Source of the DNA: Desulfobaculum bizertense DSM 18034
Lineage (GTDB): Bacteria > Desulfobacterota > Desulfovibrionia > Desulfovibrionales > Desulfovibrionaceae
Direction: 5' to 3'
NCBI RefSeq assembly: GCF_900167065.1
Contig: NZ_FUYA01000003.1
Span: forward strand, 186,001-250,000
Length of the DNA: 64,000 bases
Within the stretch, counting starts at the first letter, position 1. Each line of letters begins with the position of its first letter. The position numbers and the translations under genes were made by a program. The notes beneath the pieces are model-generated. The model did not search any database. It worked only from the letters and a program-made list of their open reading frames with translations, and was not told the DNA's origin. This document shows positions 50,572 to 59,205 of this stretch, piece by piece.

Positions 50572-50612
50572 AAGCAAAGCCCCCGGTTGGGCAGAACCGG
50601 GGGCAGCTTTGG
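50572..50612. terminator. Hairpin between flaG and flgE
   Basis: CCCCCGGTT and AACCGGGGG form a perfect 9-bp stem, extended by CAAAGC/GCTTTG. On the minus strand a T-rich stretch follows, so it best serves flgE. Confidence 0.75.
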
Positions 50613-50679
50613 GTCGTCTGCGCATGTGGGCACCATGCGCGGACAATATGCAGAGACTCGGAGATGGTTGTCTTGCGTT

Positions 50680-52332
50680 CTATTTCTTCATGGCGATGAC
50701 AGTCTGAAGCATCGTGTCAGTCGAGGTAATCACCTTCGAGTTCGCCTGGAATCCACGTTCTGTGGAAATCATATTCACAAACTCCTTAGAAAGATCGACA
50801 TTGGACATTTCCAGTGAGTTGGCGTTGACGTTACCGAATCCGTTTGCATTGGCAGGTCCTGCTGATGCAGCACCGGATTCGCGTGTTTCCGTGAACAGGT
50901 TGCCGCCCTCTCGGTGCAGGCCCCACTTGTTCTGGAAATCATAAATTGTGACCTGATACAGCTCCAGAGTAACACCGTTGGAGTAACGGCCAGACATGAT
51001 GCCGTCGCGGTCAACAGTCACATTCTGGAGGTAACCAAAGGTATAGCCGTCCTGAGCCTGATACTGCGTCGAGCTGGAACCAGCAAAGCTTGTGCAGGCC
51101 TTGGCTTCTACCGTGGTGCTGTTGAATTCAGGAAGCTGACCAGCAGCAGTGCCAACGGCACCGGCAGTTGCGGCACCGCCTGTAGCCCAGCCACCGCTCG
51201 GATTCGCATTGGACAGGCCAAAGTTCACAGCAATGTTGTGTGCGTCTGTGTCACCGGGGAAGCTGGCGTCTGCCTTGCCGGAGAAGTTCGCAGTAAAGAC
51301 AGGCTGTCCGTCAGTGTTAAACTTGGCGGCTTCCCAGTTTGTCAGAGTCTGCGGATTTGCAGCATCGCCGTCAGCCGCAGAAGGATCATAATCTCCACTC
51401 TTGAGAGTGAATGCACTCTGATTTTTCAGCTGACCGGAAGAATCAAAGGTCAAGGTACCGACCATCATGACTCCAGCAGCTTTGGTATCAGCGATTTTGT
51501 CTCCGCTGGTATCAGCACGGCCATCAGATCCCGGAGGAACCGTCACCATGTACTCCCAGACTCGGTCGCCAGTCGATGTGACTTCGGGGGCCTGGTCAAA
51601 GTACACAGTCATGTCGTGTGCTGTGCCACCCTCGTCATAGATCTTCATGGTCGTCTGGTAGGCATACTGCTTGTCGCCAAGCGGGGGAGTTGCTGAGCCA
51701 TTCCAGTTCTTGAACATGGCAAAGTAGGGATCAGTCCCATCAGTCGTATGGTTGCCACCTTCAGAACCATCCAGGTTTGCAATCACAGAAAGTGCTTCTG
51801 TGGCCTTTGGCTGCGAGGTAAAGTTTTCTACCCGGATGTCAGTTGGTGCACCGCTACCGCGAATGCTTGATTTCATTGCAGCAGCACCAGTCGTGCCACC
51901 ATGAGCAAGGGCCGAATGGCTACTCTGGTCAATCTTCCAGCCCTGGAGCGGATATCCATGCGGGTCAACGAGGAATCCGTCGTTATCGAAGCGGAAGTTA
52001 CCTGCGCGGGTGTAGTATGATGTATCATCACCCTTGGGGCTGACCTTAAAGAAACCACGGCCACCAATTGCGAGGTCTGTGGCCTCGTTTGTGGTCTCAT
52101 AGCCGCCCTGTGAAAAGTCTGCATAAATTGCAGCAATACCAACACCACGACCGACCTGACCAACACCAGCGGATGTGTTGACATCCTGGCTAATGAAGTC
52201 TTCAAAGTGCATGGTCGAGCCTTTGAAGCCGTAGGTGTTGACGTTAGAAATATTGTTACCGATGACGCTCATTTTCTGACTGTGAGCGTTCAGACCAGAC
52301 ACGCCAGTCCACATTGCAGATGACAAACCCAT
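50680..52332 (-). CDS. flgE: Flagellar hook protein FlgE
   Basis: The hook subunit, 550 residues. The N-terminal rod-type domain (MGLSSAMWTGVSGLNAHSQ, VIGNNISNVNTYGFKGS) and C-terminal domain (NANSLEMSNVDLSKEFVNMI, GFQANSKVITSTDTMLQTVI) are clear. The middle (about 90-450) is the variable hook surface. ATG 52332 follows GGAGGTT. It is third in a fliK-flgD-flgE transcript, 12 bp after flgD. Confidence 0.96.
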   Translation of the reverse strand: MGLSSAMWTGVSGLNAHSQKMSVIGNNISNVNTYGFKGSTMHFEDFISQDVNTSAGVGQVGRGVGIAAIYADFSQGGYETTNEATDLAIGGRGFFKVSPKGDDTSYYTRAGNFRFDNDGFLVDPHGYPLQGWKIDQSSHSALAHGGTTGAAAMKSSIRGSGAPTDIRVENFTSQPKATEALSVIANLDGSEGGNHTTDGTDPYFAMFKNWNGSATPPLGDKQYAYQTTMKIYDEGGTAHDMTVYFDQAPEVTSTGDRVWEYMVTVPPGSDGRADTSGDKIADTKAAGVMMVGTLTFDSSGQLKNQSAFTLKSGDYDPSAADGDAANPQTLTNWEAAKFNTDGQPVFTANFSGKADASFPGDTDAHNIAVNFGLSNANPSGGWATGGAATAGAVGTAAGQLPEFNSTTVEAKACTSFAGSSSTQYQAQDGYTFGYLQNVTVDRDGIMSGRYSNGVTLELYQVTIYDFQNKWGLHREGGNLFTETRESGAASAGPANANGFGNVNANSLEMSNVDLSKEFVNMISTERGFQANSKVITSTDTMLQTVIAMKK

Positions 52333-52344
52333 AACCGAACCTCC

Positions 52345-53106
52345 TTATGCATCCGAAGCTGAAGTGTCATCATCGTTGCCGCCAGAACCAGCCGGATCTT
52401 CTCCGGGCTTTTCCTTGGCCGCGGTCGATGTCCCAACAACTTCTTTCACCATGTTGTACTGAATGACTCGGCCGTCAGACAGGCGCAGGCAGTTCTGCCC
52501 ATTAGAATACTGTACGCCTTCAACAATACCGGTCACCTCAGCCAGCGTCATGATCGGCTGACCGTCCTTATCCTCTGCGGCAAGGGCTACATGATACTGC
52601 CCTTCTGGCAACGTATTGCCCTTCCAGTCCTTGCCGTCCCATTCGAACTTGTGTTCGCCAGCAGCCTGTGCGCCCATCTGAACGGTACGCAGCAGGTTGT
52701 TGTTTTCATCAAAGATGTTCAGGTAAACATGCTCAGCATCGTTCTTCAGGTTGTAGAACATGCCACTTACAGATCCGTCAGGACGGATAGAAAGGTTATC
52801 ACCAACAGCCCGGACTTCCTTGCCGATGAAGCTGGATGCGTCGACCATTTCTTCCTGCACAGTACGATTCGCCAGTGCGGCAATTCCATCATTAATGGAT
52901 GTCAGCTGTTCCAAGCTTGAGAACTCGGCGAGCTGAGAGGTGAACTCTTTGTCATCCATTGGGTTCAGGGGGTCCTGATGCTTGAGCTGCTCAACGAGCA
53001 GGGTCAGGAATTCCTCTTTGCCCATCTTGGAATTTCCCTTTGATGCGGCCGGTGCGAAATCCTTTTCTGCCCGCCCGATGATATTGCTGTAATCGTACTG
53101 CTGCAT
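52345..53106 (-). CDS. flgD: Flagellar hook assembly (capping) protein FlgD
   Basis: FlgD caps the growing hook. The 253-residue protein has the N-terminal signature EEFLTLLVEQLKHQDPLNPMDDKEFTSQLAEFSSLEQL (in parts, about residues 29-70), then a FlgD-type Ig-like middle (KFEWDGKDWKGNTLPEGQYHVAL). A low-complexity acidic/Gly tail ends it. It lies between fliK and flgE, as in many flagellar hook operons. Confidence 0.95.
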   Translation of the reverse strand: MQQYDYSNIIGRAEKDFAPAASKGNSKMGKEEFLTLLVEQLKHQDPLNPMDDKEFTSQLAEFSSLEQLTSINDGIAALANRTVQEEMVDASSFIGKEVRAVGDNLSIRPDGSVSGMFYNLKNDAEHVYLNIFDENNNLLRTVQMGAQAAGEHKFEWDGKDWKGNTLPEGQYHVALAAEDKDGQPIMTLAEVTGIVEGVQYSNGQNCLRLSDGRVIQYNMVKEVVGTSTAAKEKPGEDPAGSGGNDDDTSASDA

Positions 53107-53124
53107 GTTTTTACCCTCAGCTTA

Positions 53125-55014
53125 CTAAGCGATGATGTCCAACCCACTTTGGGAAGAAATTACCGTTTGCATGGTATTCTGCATTTCTTGGGCCAAAGTT
53201 TCTCCATCGCTCTGGAAACGGCGGAACATGGACTTCCATTGTCCCTGATCTGCCTGTTCCTGCTGCTGATTATGCTGACCAGCACCCTGCCAGGACTGTG
53301 CAAAATTATTGTCCGAAAGCTGCGTCTGAACCTCCAGACGCTGGACCTTGAGACCCTGATCCTGCAAATTCTGCTTGAGCAGTGCGAGCTGTTCCGTCAG
53401 CTTCTTTCCTGCTTCGTGTGAATCCACGCGGATGACGGCAGAAACTTCCTTGTCCTTGACCGACAGCACCAGACTCATTTTGCCCAGATCAGCAGTATCC
53501 AGCTTCAGATTCAGCTGCTTGCTTCCATTTGCGGTGTTCTTCAAAATTCCATTCTCGACCTGACGCATCACCTGTGATGCAAAGCCGTTTTCAGCAAGCT
53601 TTGGCATGGCAACACTTCCTGTATTGGCCTTGCCAAAAATAGACGTGGCAAGTTCTGCCGCCCGTCCCGCTTCATCATTCAGAAGCGTTCGGGAGGAGGA
53701 CTTTTCACCCTTCACGTCCAGCTTGCCCAAAAACTCTTCCCAGACACCGCGATCCTGCTGGGAGAATTCACCAGACTGCTTTCCGGAAAATCCATTTTCC
53801 GCACCGCTCTGGCTTTGCCCCTGAAATGCTGCCAGCCGGGCTTCCAGCCCTTCTGTCTGATTCTGAGGCATGGTGTTGCCCATTCCTGCCGTCCGTGGCG
53901 AATGGTTTCCGAGCAGCCGCTCCGCGACGCCCTGAAAAGATGTCGACCGGACTCCCTGCGCATCTTCTTTTTCGCGCTGGGCATAATCCGCCAGAACCTG
54001 TTGGTTCCGTCCAAAATTTTCTTTTGTGCTATCAGGACGGGCATTCGTCTCAGCTCGAGACAGTGCCGCTTCCAGAATCTGTCCAAGATTTTCCTGGATT
54101 TTCTTTGGTGCTGCATCGTCCTGCTTGGCATCTTTCGCCAACTCGCTCTTGAGCTGACTCATAACCGTCCGGAAGCCCTTCACAGGAAGTGCCGCGTCTC
54201 CTGTGCCCTGCATCAGGGCCTTCAGCCGCGCCATCCCTTTATCCGAAAGCTGAGCAGCCTTGCCAAGCAGAGCCAGATCTGACGACGTGACATCCAAAAG
54301 ACCTGTGTCCTGCATGCCATTCAGTCGTTTGCCCAACTGGTTCCACACGGTGGAATACTGCCCATGCTCCAGCTGGCCCATAAGGTTCTGGGACTGCTGA
54401 GGCGTAAAGCCCATCTTCTGGAAAAACATCTGGAGCTGACGCGTTTCATTCATGTCGAGCTGCACAGGATTTCGACCATAGGCTCCCATGCGCGATGACA
54501 GCGCAGACATAAACTGTCCCCAGGTCAGGCCAGCTTCGCTTGTGACGCGCTCAGAAAACGCCTGAACTTCTTTCTTGCTCAGGCCCATGTCTTCCAGCTT
54601 GTCCCGAAGCTCAAGCAGGTCTTCCTGTGTCAGCTTTAAATTTTGCACGACATTCAGTCCCTGCGTGCTCCCCGTTCCCCGCAGGCTTCCGGAATTCGGA
54701 ACACCTGCAAGCTGCTGGAGCGCCTGCAAAGTCTGTTCGCCAGACGGCCGGGTCTGTGCCTTGCCCACCAGGCCACAGGCAGCATCATGCAGCGCAGCTT
54801 CAAACTGCCGGACCTGCTCTGACTGTCTGGGTTTTCCCTGATCTTCGCCAAACGCGGACTGGAGCATCTGCTCAAATCCTGTCGTCATCTGCGGAAGGGA
54901 CTGCCCAACCAGACTGTCAGCAGCATTATCCAGCCAGCCGCGTCCTGCGCTGGAGGATGAATTGAGGCCAAAAACCTCATCTGCCTTGTCTGCTATTGAA
55001 GGAAAAATCTGCAT
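53125..55014 (-). CDS. fliK: Flagellar hook-length control protein FliK
   Basis: FliK is exported to measure the hook and switch export specificity. The 629-residue protein has a long, Gln/Ser-rich variable N-terminal region and a C-terminal Flg_hook domain (about 490-575): KQLNLKLDTADLGKMSLVLSV and RLEVQTQLSD. The N-terminal part contains several Gln/Leu helices. ATG 55014 follows GAGG. Its transcript starts from a sigma-54-like promoter (next entry) and continues into flgD and flgE. Confidence 0.88.
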   Translation of the reverse strand: MQIFPSIADKADEVFGLNSSSSAGRGWLDNAADSLVGQSLPQMTTGFEQMLQSAFGEDQGKPRQSEQVRQFEAALHDAACGLVGKAQTRPSGEQTLQALQQLAGVPNSGSLRGTGSTQGLNVVQNLKLTQEDLLELRDKLEDMGLSKKEVQAFSERVTSEAGLTWGQFMSALSSRMGAYGRNPVQLDMNETRQLQMFFQKMGFTPQQSQNLMGQLEHGQYSTVWNQLGKRLNGMQDTGLLDVTSSDLALLGKAAQLSDKGMARLKALMQGTGDAALPVKGFRTVMSQLKSELAKDAKQDDAAPKKIQENLGQILEAALSRAETNARPDSTKENFGRNQQVLADYAQREKEDAQGVRSTSFQGVAERLLGNHSPRTAGMGNTMPQNQTEGLEARLAAFQGQSQSGAENGFSGKQSGEFSQQDRGVWEEFLGKLDVKGEKSSSRTLLNDEAGRAAELATSIFGKANTGSVAMPKLAENGFASQVMRQVENGILKNTANGSKQLNLKLDTADLGKMSLVLSVKDKEVSAVIRVDSHEAGKKLTEQLALLKQNLQDQGLKVQRLEVQTQLSDNNFAQSWQGAGQHNQQQEQADQGQWKSMFRRFQSDGETLAQEMQNTMQTVISSQSGLDIIA

Positions 55015-55040
55015 ACGTTGTTACCTCGCTCCTATAAGGT

Positions 55041-55057
55041 TACAAAGCTCATGCCAA
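55041..55057 (-). promoter_or_regulatory. Sigma-54-like promoter of fliK-flgD-flgE
   Basis: Minus strand TTGGCATG-N4-TTGTA: the -24 element fits well, the -12 has GT instead of GC. Spacing is correct. The fliK start is about 27 bp downstream. Confidence 0.5.
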
Positions 55058-55235
55058 AATATTTTATCCTTGATTTTATTGAACTTTTTGAAATAGCGAG
55101 GAAGTTTTTTCCGGCCCAAAGAGCACAAAAAAACGCACAGGCAGGAAGCATGTGCGCTCTTTCAAATATTTCACTTTCCCCGTCGCTCTTCTCTCATCAC
55201 ATCTTTTTACCCGGCCTCTATATTCCCTCTCTCAT

Positions 55236-55276
55236 TGCGCACAAAAAAAGCCGGGCTGCTCAGCAGCCCGGCCAGA
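55236..55276 (-). terminator. Terminator of cstA
   Basis: GCCGGGCTGCT and AGCAGCCCGGC form a perfect 11-bp stem (about 55250-55273), followed on the minus strand by seven T. Confidence 0.92.
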
Positions 55277-55303
55277 ATCAGCGTATTTGCAAGGACTTTG
55301 CGA

Positions 55304-56722
55304 CTAGTCCTGCAAAGGCTTCGCCTTACCAAAACCGTACTTCATCATGAAGAAACCAAAGGCTGCTGCTGCGAGAACAACACCCACGATTTCAGAGATG
55401 CCCATCGGCAGGTTGAAACCAATCTTCGCCTGAAGAATAAAGGTTACACACACCGCGGTCATGAAGGTTGCCGGAATTGTTGCAATCCAGTGCAGCTTCT
55501 TGGTTCGGATCAGATACACGGCAGCAGCCCAGAGCATCAGCATAGCCAAGGTCTGGTTTGCAAAACCAAAGTAGCGCCAAATCATGCCAAAGTCCTGAGT
55601 CGAAATAACGTAACCGATGAGGAACAGCGGTACAGCAATCGTCAGGCGCTTGGCCGGAAGGCTCTGGTCCATCTTAAAGGTTTCAGCAAGAATCAGTCGG
55701 GTACTACGGAATGCCGTATCACCAGAGGTAATAGGCAGAACAACAACTGCCACGATAGCCAGCATGCCGCCAACGCCACCAAGCAGAGTTGTGGAAACTT
55801 CCTTAACAACTGCTGCCGGAGAACCAGCTGCAACAACTGCACTCAGTGCCTCAGGAGAGTTGTAGAAGGACATACCAAGAGTTGCCCAGATAAGAGCAAT
55901 AACACCCTCGATAATCATCGAACCGTAGAACACGGAGCGGCCTTCTCGCTCGTTCTTCACGCAGCGCGCCATAAGCGGGGACTGTGTGGAGTGGAAGCCT
56001 GAAATAGCACCACAAGACAAAGTGATGAACAGCAGAGGCCAAACAGGCTTATTCCCGGGATGAACGTTTGTCGTGACATCAAGGTTCGGCAGGATGCTAT
56101 AGTCACCAGCAAACAGTGCGATGCACAGGGAGACTGTCATAACCAGCAGCAAAATACCCATAATCGGGTAGAAGCGGCCAATAATCTTGTCGATGGGAAG
56201 AATCGTTGCCAAGAAATAATAGAAGAAGACACAGGCAACCAGAATCTGAACGTCAATGCCAGTCAGGCCGTTCAGAAGCTTTGCCGGGGCGAGAACAAAA
56301 ACAACGCCAACCAGCAAAAGCAGAATCACAGAGAATACTCGCATAACCTGACGTGCAGGCATGCCCATGTATTCACCAACAATCTCAGGAACACTCGCGC
56401 CGCCATTTCGGACGGACAGCATGCCACTGAAATAGTCATGGACGGAACCAGCAAAAATACAGCCAATGACAATCCAGACCAGTGCGACAGGTCCGTACAT
56501 CGCACCAAGGATAGGTCCAAAAATCGGTCCAATACCAGCAATGTCCAGAACCTGAATGAAAATCAGCTTCCACTTCGGCATGGGAAGGTAGTCAACCCCG
56601 TCCTGCTTTGTGTATGCAGGCGTCTCACGGTTGGCGTCCGGTCCCATAATATTGTCGACGAACTTACCATAAACAAGGTAGCCGACGATCAATGCTATCA
56701 GGCATAGAAAGAATGTAAGCAT
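55304..56722 (-). CDS. CstA-family carbon starvation transporter
   Basis: CstA proteins import peptides or pyruvate (E. coli CstA and BtsT). The 472-residue protein has many membrane helices, GPDANRETPAYTKQDGVDYLP near the N-terminus, AGIGPIFGPILGAMYG (about 62-77), DYFSGMLSVRNGG, GFHSTQSPLMARC and LPITSGDTAFRSTRL. It is shorter than E. coli CstA, matching the short form. ATG 56722 follows GGAGG. A LytS/LytR-type pair is encoded upstream on the same strand, as with BtsSR and BtsT, so pyruvate or peptide uptake is a reasonable guess. Confidence 0.9.
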   Translation of the reverse strand: MLTFFLCLIALIVGYLVYGKFVDNIMGPDANRETPAYTKQDGVDYLPMPKWKLIFIQVLDIAGIGPIFGPILGAMYGPVALVWIVIGCIFAGSVHDYFSGMLSVRNGGASVPEIVGEYMGMPARQVMRVFSVILLLLVGVVFVLAPAKLLNGLTGIDVQILVACVFFYYFLATILPIDKIIGRFYPIMGILLLVMTVSLCIALFAGDYSILPNLDVTTNVHPGNKPVWPLLFITLSCGAISGFHSTQSPLMARCVKNEREGRSVFYGSMIIEGVIALIWATLGMSFYNSPEALSAVVAAGSPAAVVKEVSTTLLGGVGGMLAIVAVVVLPITSGDTAFRSTRLILAETFKMDQSLPAKRLTIAVPLFLIGYVISTQDFGMIWRYFGFANQTLAMLMLWAAAVYLIRTKKLHWIATIPATFMTAVCVTFILQAKIGFNLPMGISEIVGVVLAAAAFGFFMMKYGFGKAKPLQD

Positions 56723-56774
56723 AAAAGCCTCCCTCTGGCTCTTCTAACCCCGTCCGTGCGGGATTTGGTTTCTA

Positions 56775-56813
56775 AACCCCTTGTAGTGCATCCTAATCAT
56801 TATACAAGGGGTT
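56775..56813 (-). promoter_or_regulatory. Inverted repeat enclosing the probable cstA -10
   Basis: AACCCCTTGTA (56775-56785) and TACAAGGGGTT (56803-56813) are a perfect 11-bp inverted repeat. On the minus strand one arm runs into TATAAT (56804-56799), while the sequence 17 bp before it is a poor -35. A weak -35 with a strong -10 suggests activator control, perhaps by the LytTR regulator. Confidence 0.55.
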
Positions 56814-56962
56814 AAGAATGAATGGCCGTTTTTCTGCCCTGAATCGCCATGTACTCGCCCTGAGTGACATGGACCTCTTTACTCCTCCCTCCGCTTGTAC
56901 CCTTTTCAGCACTTTTTTTCACGCCAAAAATCACAAGCAGATAGCTCAGGGGGATGTTTTCT

Positions 56963-57041
56963 ATTGGGGCGCTGCCCCAAGCCCCGCAAGGGGTGCCGGG
57001 TGGGCGGGTATTGTTTTATTGGGGCGCTGCCCCAAGCCCCG
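56963..57041 (+). repeat. Left-end hairpins of repeat copy D
   Basis: ATTGGGG-CGCTG-CCCC palindromes at 56963-56980 and 57018-57035, with GGGTGGGCGGGTATTGTTTT between them, matching the left end of copy B almost exactly. Confidence 0.85.
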
Positions 57042-57406
57042 CAAGGGGCGCCGCCCCTTGACCCCGCCCAAGGACGAGGCCCTTGGGAATCCCGCTATCG
57101 CCCAAAATGAAGGGCCGGATGTGTGAAAGCCGTTGGCTTTCCCTTACATCCGGCCCTTCATTTTGGCCTAGTGGCGTTTCCCGATTGCGTGTTCTTCTGC
57201 CTTTTTCTGCCGCACTTATTTTCTTTCTGAACGCAAGCGTTCAGAAAGAAAATGGTGGCAACGCACGAGAAAGAGAAACGACTTTCTTTTCGTTTTCTCA
57301 CCCAAGTTTAAAAGCCGTCCAAGCGAAGCTTGAACGGCTTTTAAACTCGATGAGGATACGTAAGGGAATCATTCCCTTACGCGGGGGTTTGGGGGCTGGC
57401 CCCCAA
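57042..57406 (+). repeat. Composite hairpin repeat, copy D
   Basis: Fourth copy. H1 57042-57060, H2 57068-57086, H3 57102-57166 (AATGAAGGGCC type, 21-bp outer stem), H4 57218-57253 (perfect), H5 57306-57346 (one mismatch), H6 57359-57381, H7 57389-57406. Compared with copy A, H3 and H4 differ at paired positions on both arms. It separates lytS from cstA, 38 bp from the lytS stop. Confidence 0.93.
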
Positions 57407-57444
57407 TCATTTCCACACTCTTCTCCCACACAACTCACGACGTT

Positions 57445-59169
57445 TTAATTCTCAACCATTTTTCCTACAGTGTGGAGATGCGGATTTTTAGGGACGTGAA
57501 ACCAGACGACAGTGCCTGATCCTAGCGCACTGCGAATGTGGAGGCGGTAGCGCGATCCATACATCTGCTCAAGCCGCTGAGTGCAGTTGGAGAGTCCAAT
57601 GGAGTCACGCCGGGAGCCGAGGCCACCGGAGAGAACCTTGGAGGCTTTTTCTTCTTCCATGCCGACGCCATCGTCTTCGACGCGCACACAGAGTTCGCCA
57701 CGGTCGACTTTGGCATGAAGGCGAACAACACCGCCCTCTTCCTTGTGGGAAATGCCATGCACAATGGAATTTTCAATAAGTGGCTGCACGAGGAGAGACG
57801 GCACCATCCAGTCGCGGGCTTCGGGGGCGACATCCAAATCGACACGTACACGCTCGCCAAAGCGGGCCTGCTCAATGGAAAGATAGGAGCGGACCTGCTC
57901 CAGTTCCTCGTCAAAGCGCACCATGCCTCGCGTGCTCATGTTGCGCCGCATGAAATTCGCAAGATCCTTGAGCAGATCGCGCGCACGAGTCGGGCTTGTC
58001 CGACAAAAGGATGCAATGGTATTGAGCGAATTGAATAAAAAATGTGGATTAATCTGGGCCTGAAGATGCCGAATTTCAGCATTGGCCCGTAGCTCGGCCT
58101 GAATCTGAATATCTTCAAGTTCAAGCTGCGTCGAAAAAAGCTGAGCAAGCCCCTTGGCTAACTCAAAATGCACACCGTCGAGACTAGACCGCTTGCTGCC
58201 ATAAAACTTGAGTGCACCAACAATGCGCCCACCCTTCTTGAGCGGCACGTTGATACCGGAAAGAAAGGGGCATCCTTTGTGATCGCAGCCAATTTCTTCG
58301 GGGCTGTGCTGAAACATGGGCAAACCAGTCTCAATAACGTGCCGGGTAGCCTGCGTTCGAATCGCCCGACCGGGCAAATGATGGTCTGCACCTTCACCGA
58401 CATGCGCCAAAACCTTTTCAGAATCCGTGATGGCAACAGCGGCAACACCAATACGGTCATAAATGATGCGAGCTGTGGCGCGGGCTGTTTCCGGATTTAG
58501 GCCTGTCCGAAGATAGCCCACGGTAAGGTTGGCAATGGACAAAATATCGTGCGCCGTACTGGACTGATCTTTTTCACGATACATGGACAAAATTCGAATA
58601 GTCTGAACAAAAAGCCCAGCACCAAGCGTGTTGACCACAATCATGGGCAGCGCAATAATTTTGACCAACTCCAGTGCTTCCGGAAAAGAGTGAGACATGG
58701 TGAGGACGAGCACCATGTGCAAACATTCTCCGGCAAAGGCGATGCCTGAGGCATAGCGCCAGTCAAGCCGCTTTTCACCAAGGTAGCGCCCCATAAACCC
58801 AGCGACTGCCCCCTCAAGAATTGTGGCAATGCCACAGGGTACAGAAGAGAATCCACCGACATCAATAAGGATTCTGTGCCCACCGGCAATTATTCCAGCA
58901 AGAATGCCGACAACAGGCCCACCAAAAAGCCCACCGGGAACAACGCCCATTGCCCGCAGATTTGCAAGGCTGTTGAACACCATGTTGCCGCTATAGGTCC
59001 CCATGATGCCAAAGGCGCCAAAGAGCAAAACCTGAAAAAGTTTGCTGATGCCTCCGGGAGCGCGCAAACCAAGACGACGCACAGGGCTAAAATGCAGCAG
59101 CATAAATGCCACGGCAATAATCAACCCAAAGCGCTCCAAAAGCGAAAACAGGAGGACACCAATCGTCAT
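57445..59169 (-). CDS. LytS-type sensor histidine kinase
   Basis: A 574-residue kinase of the LytS/BtsS type. The N-terminal 5TMR_LYT membrane domain (about 1-185) has GLRAPGG, NLRAMGVVPGGLFGGPVVG and GAVAGFMGRYLGEKR. A GAF-like domain follows (about 225-355), then the His_kinase domain with LQAQINPHFLFNSLNTIAS (phospho-His about 382) and HATPase_c (SIVHGIS, VEDDGVGM). It lies 36 bp after the LytTR regulator gene. The ligand is unknown; in E. coli BtsS binds pyruvate. Confidence 0.93.
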   Translation of the reverse strand: MTIGVLLFSLLERFGLIIAVAFMLLHFSPVRRLGLRAPGGISKLFQVLLFGAFGIMGTYSGNMVFNSLANLRAMGVVPGGLFGGPVVGILAGIIAGGHRILIDVGGFSSVPCGIATILEGAVAGFMGRYLGEKRLDWRYASGIAFAGECLHMVLVLTMSHSFPEALELVKIIALPMIVVNTLGAGLFVQTIRILSMYREKDQSSTAHDILSIANLTVGYLRTGLNPETARATARIIYDRIGVAAVAITDSEKVLAHVGEGADHHLPGRAIRTQATRHVIETGLPMFQHSPEEIGCDHKGCPFLSGINVPLKKGGRIVGALKFYGSKRSSLDGVHFELAKGLAQLFSTQLELEDIQIQAELRANAEIRHLQAQINPHFLFNSLNTIASFCRTSPTRARDLLKDLANFMRRNMSTRGMVRFDEELEQVRSYLSIEQARFGERVRVDLDVAPEARDWMVPSLLVQPLIENSIVHGISHKEEGGVVRLHAKVDRGELCVRVEDDGVGMEEEKASKVLSGGLGSRRDSIGLSNCTQRLEQMYGSRYRLHIRSALGSGTVVWFHVPKNPHLHTVGKMVEN

Positions 59170-59205
59170 ATATCTTCTCCGGCCAGAAACAGATTCTGGC
59201 GCGTT

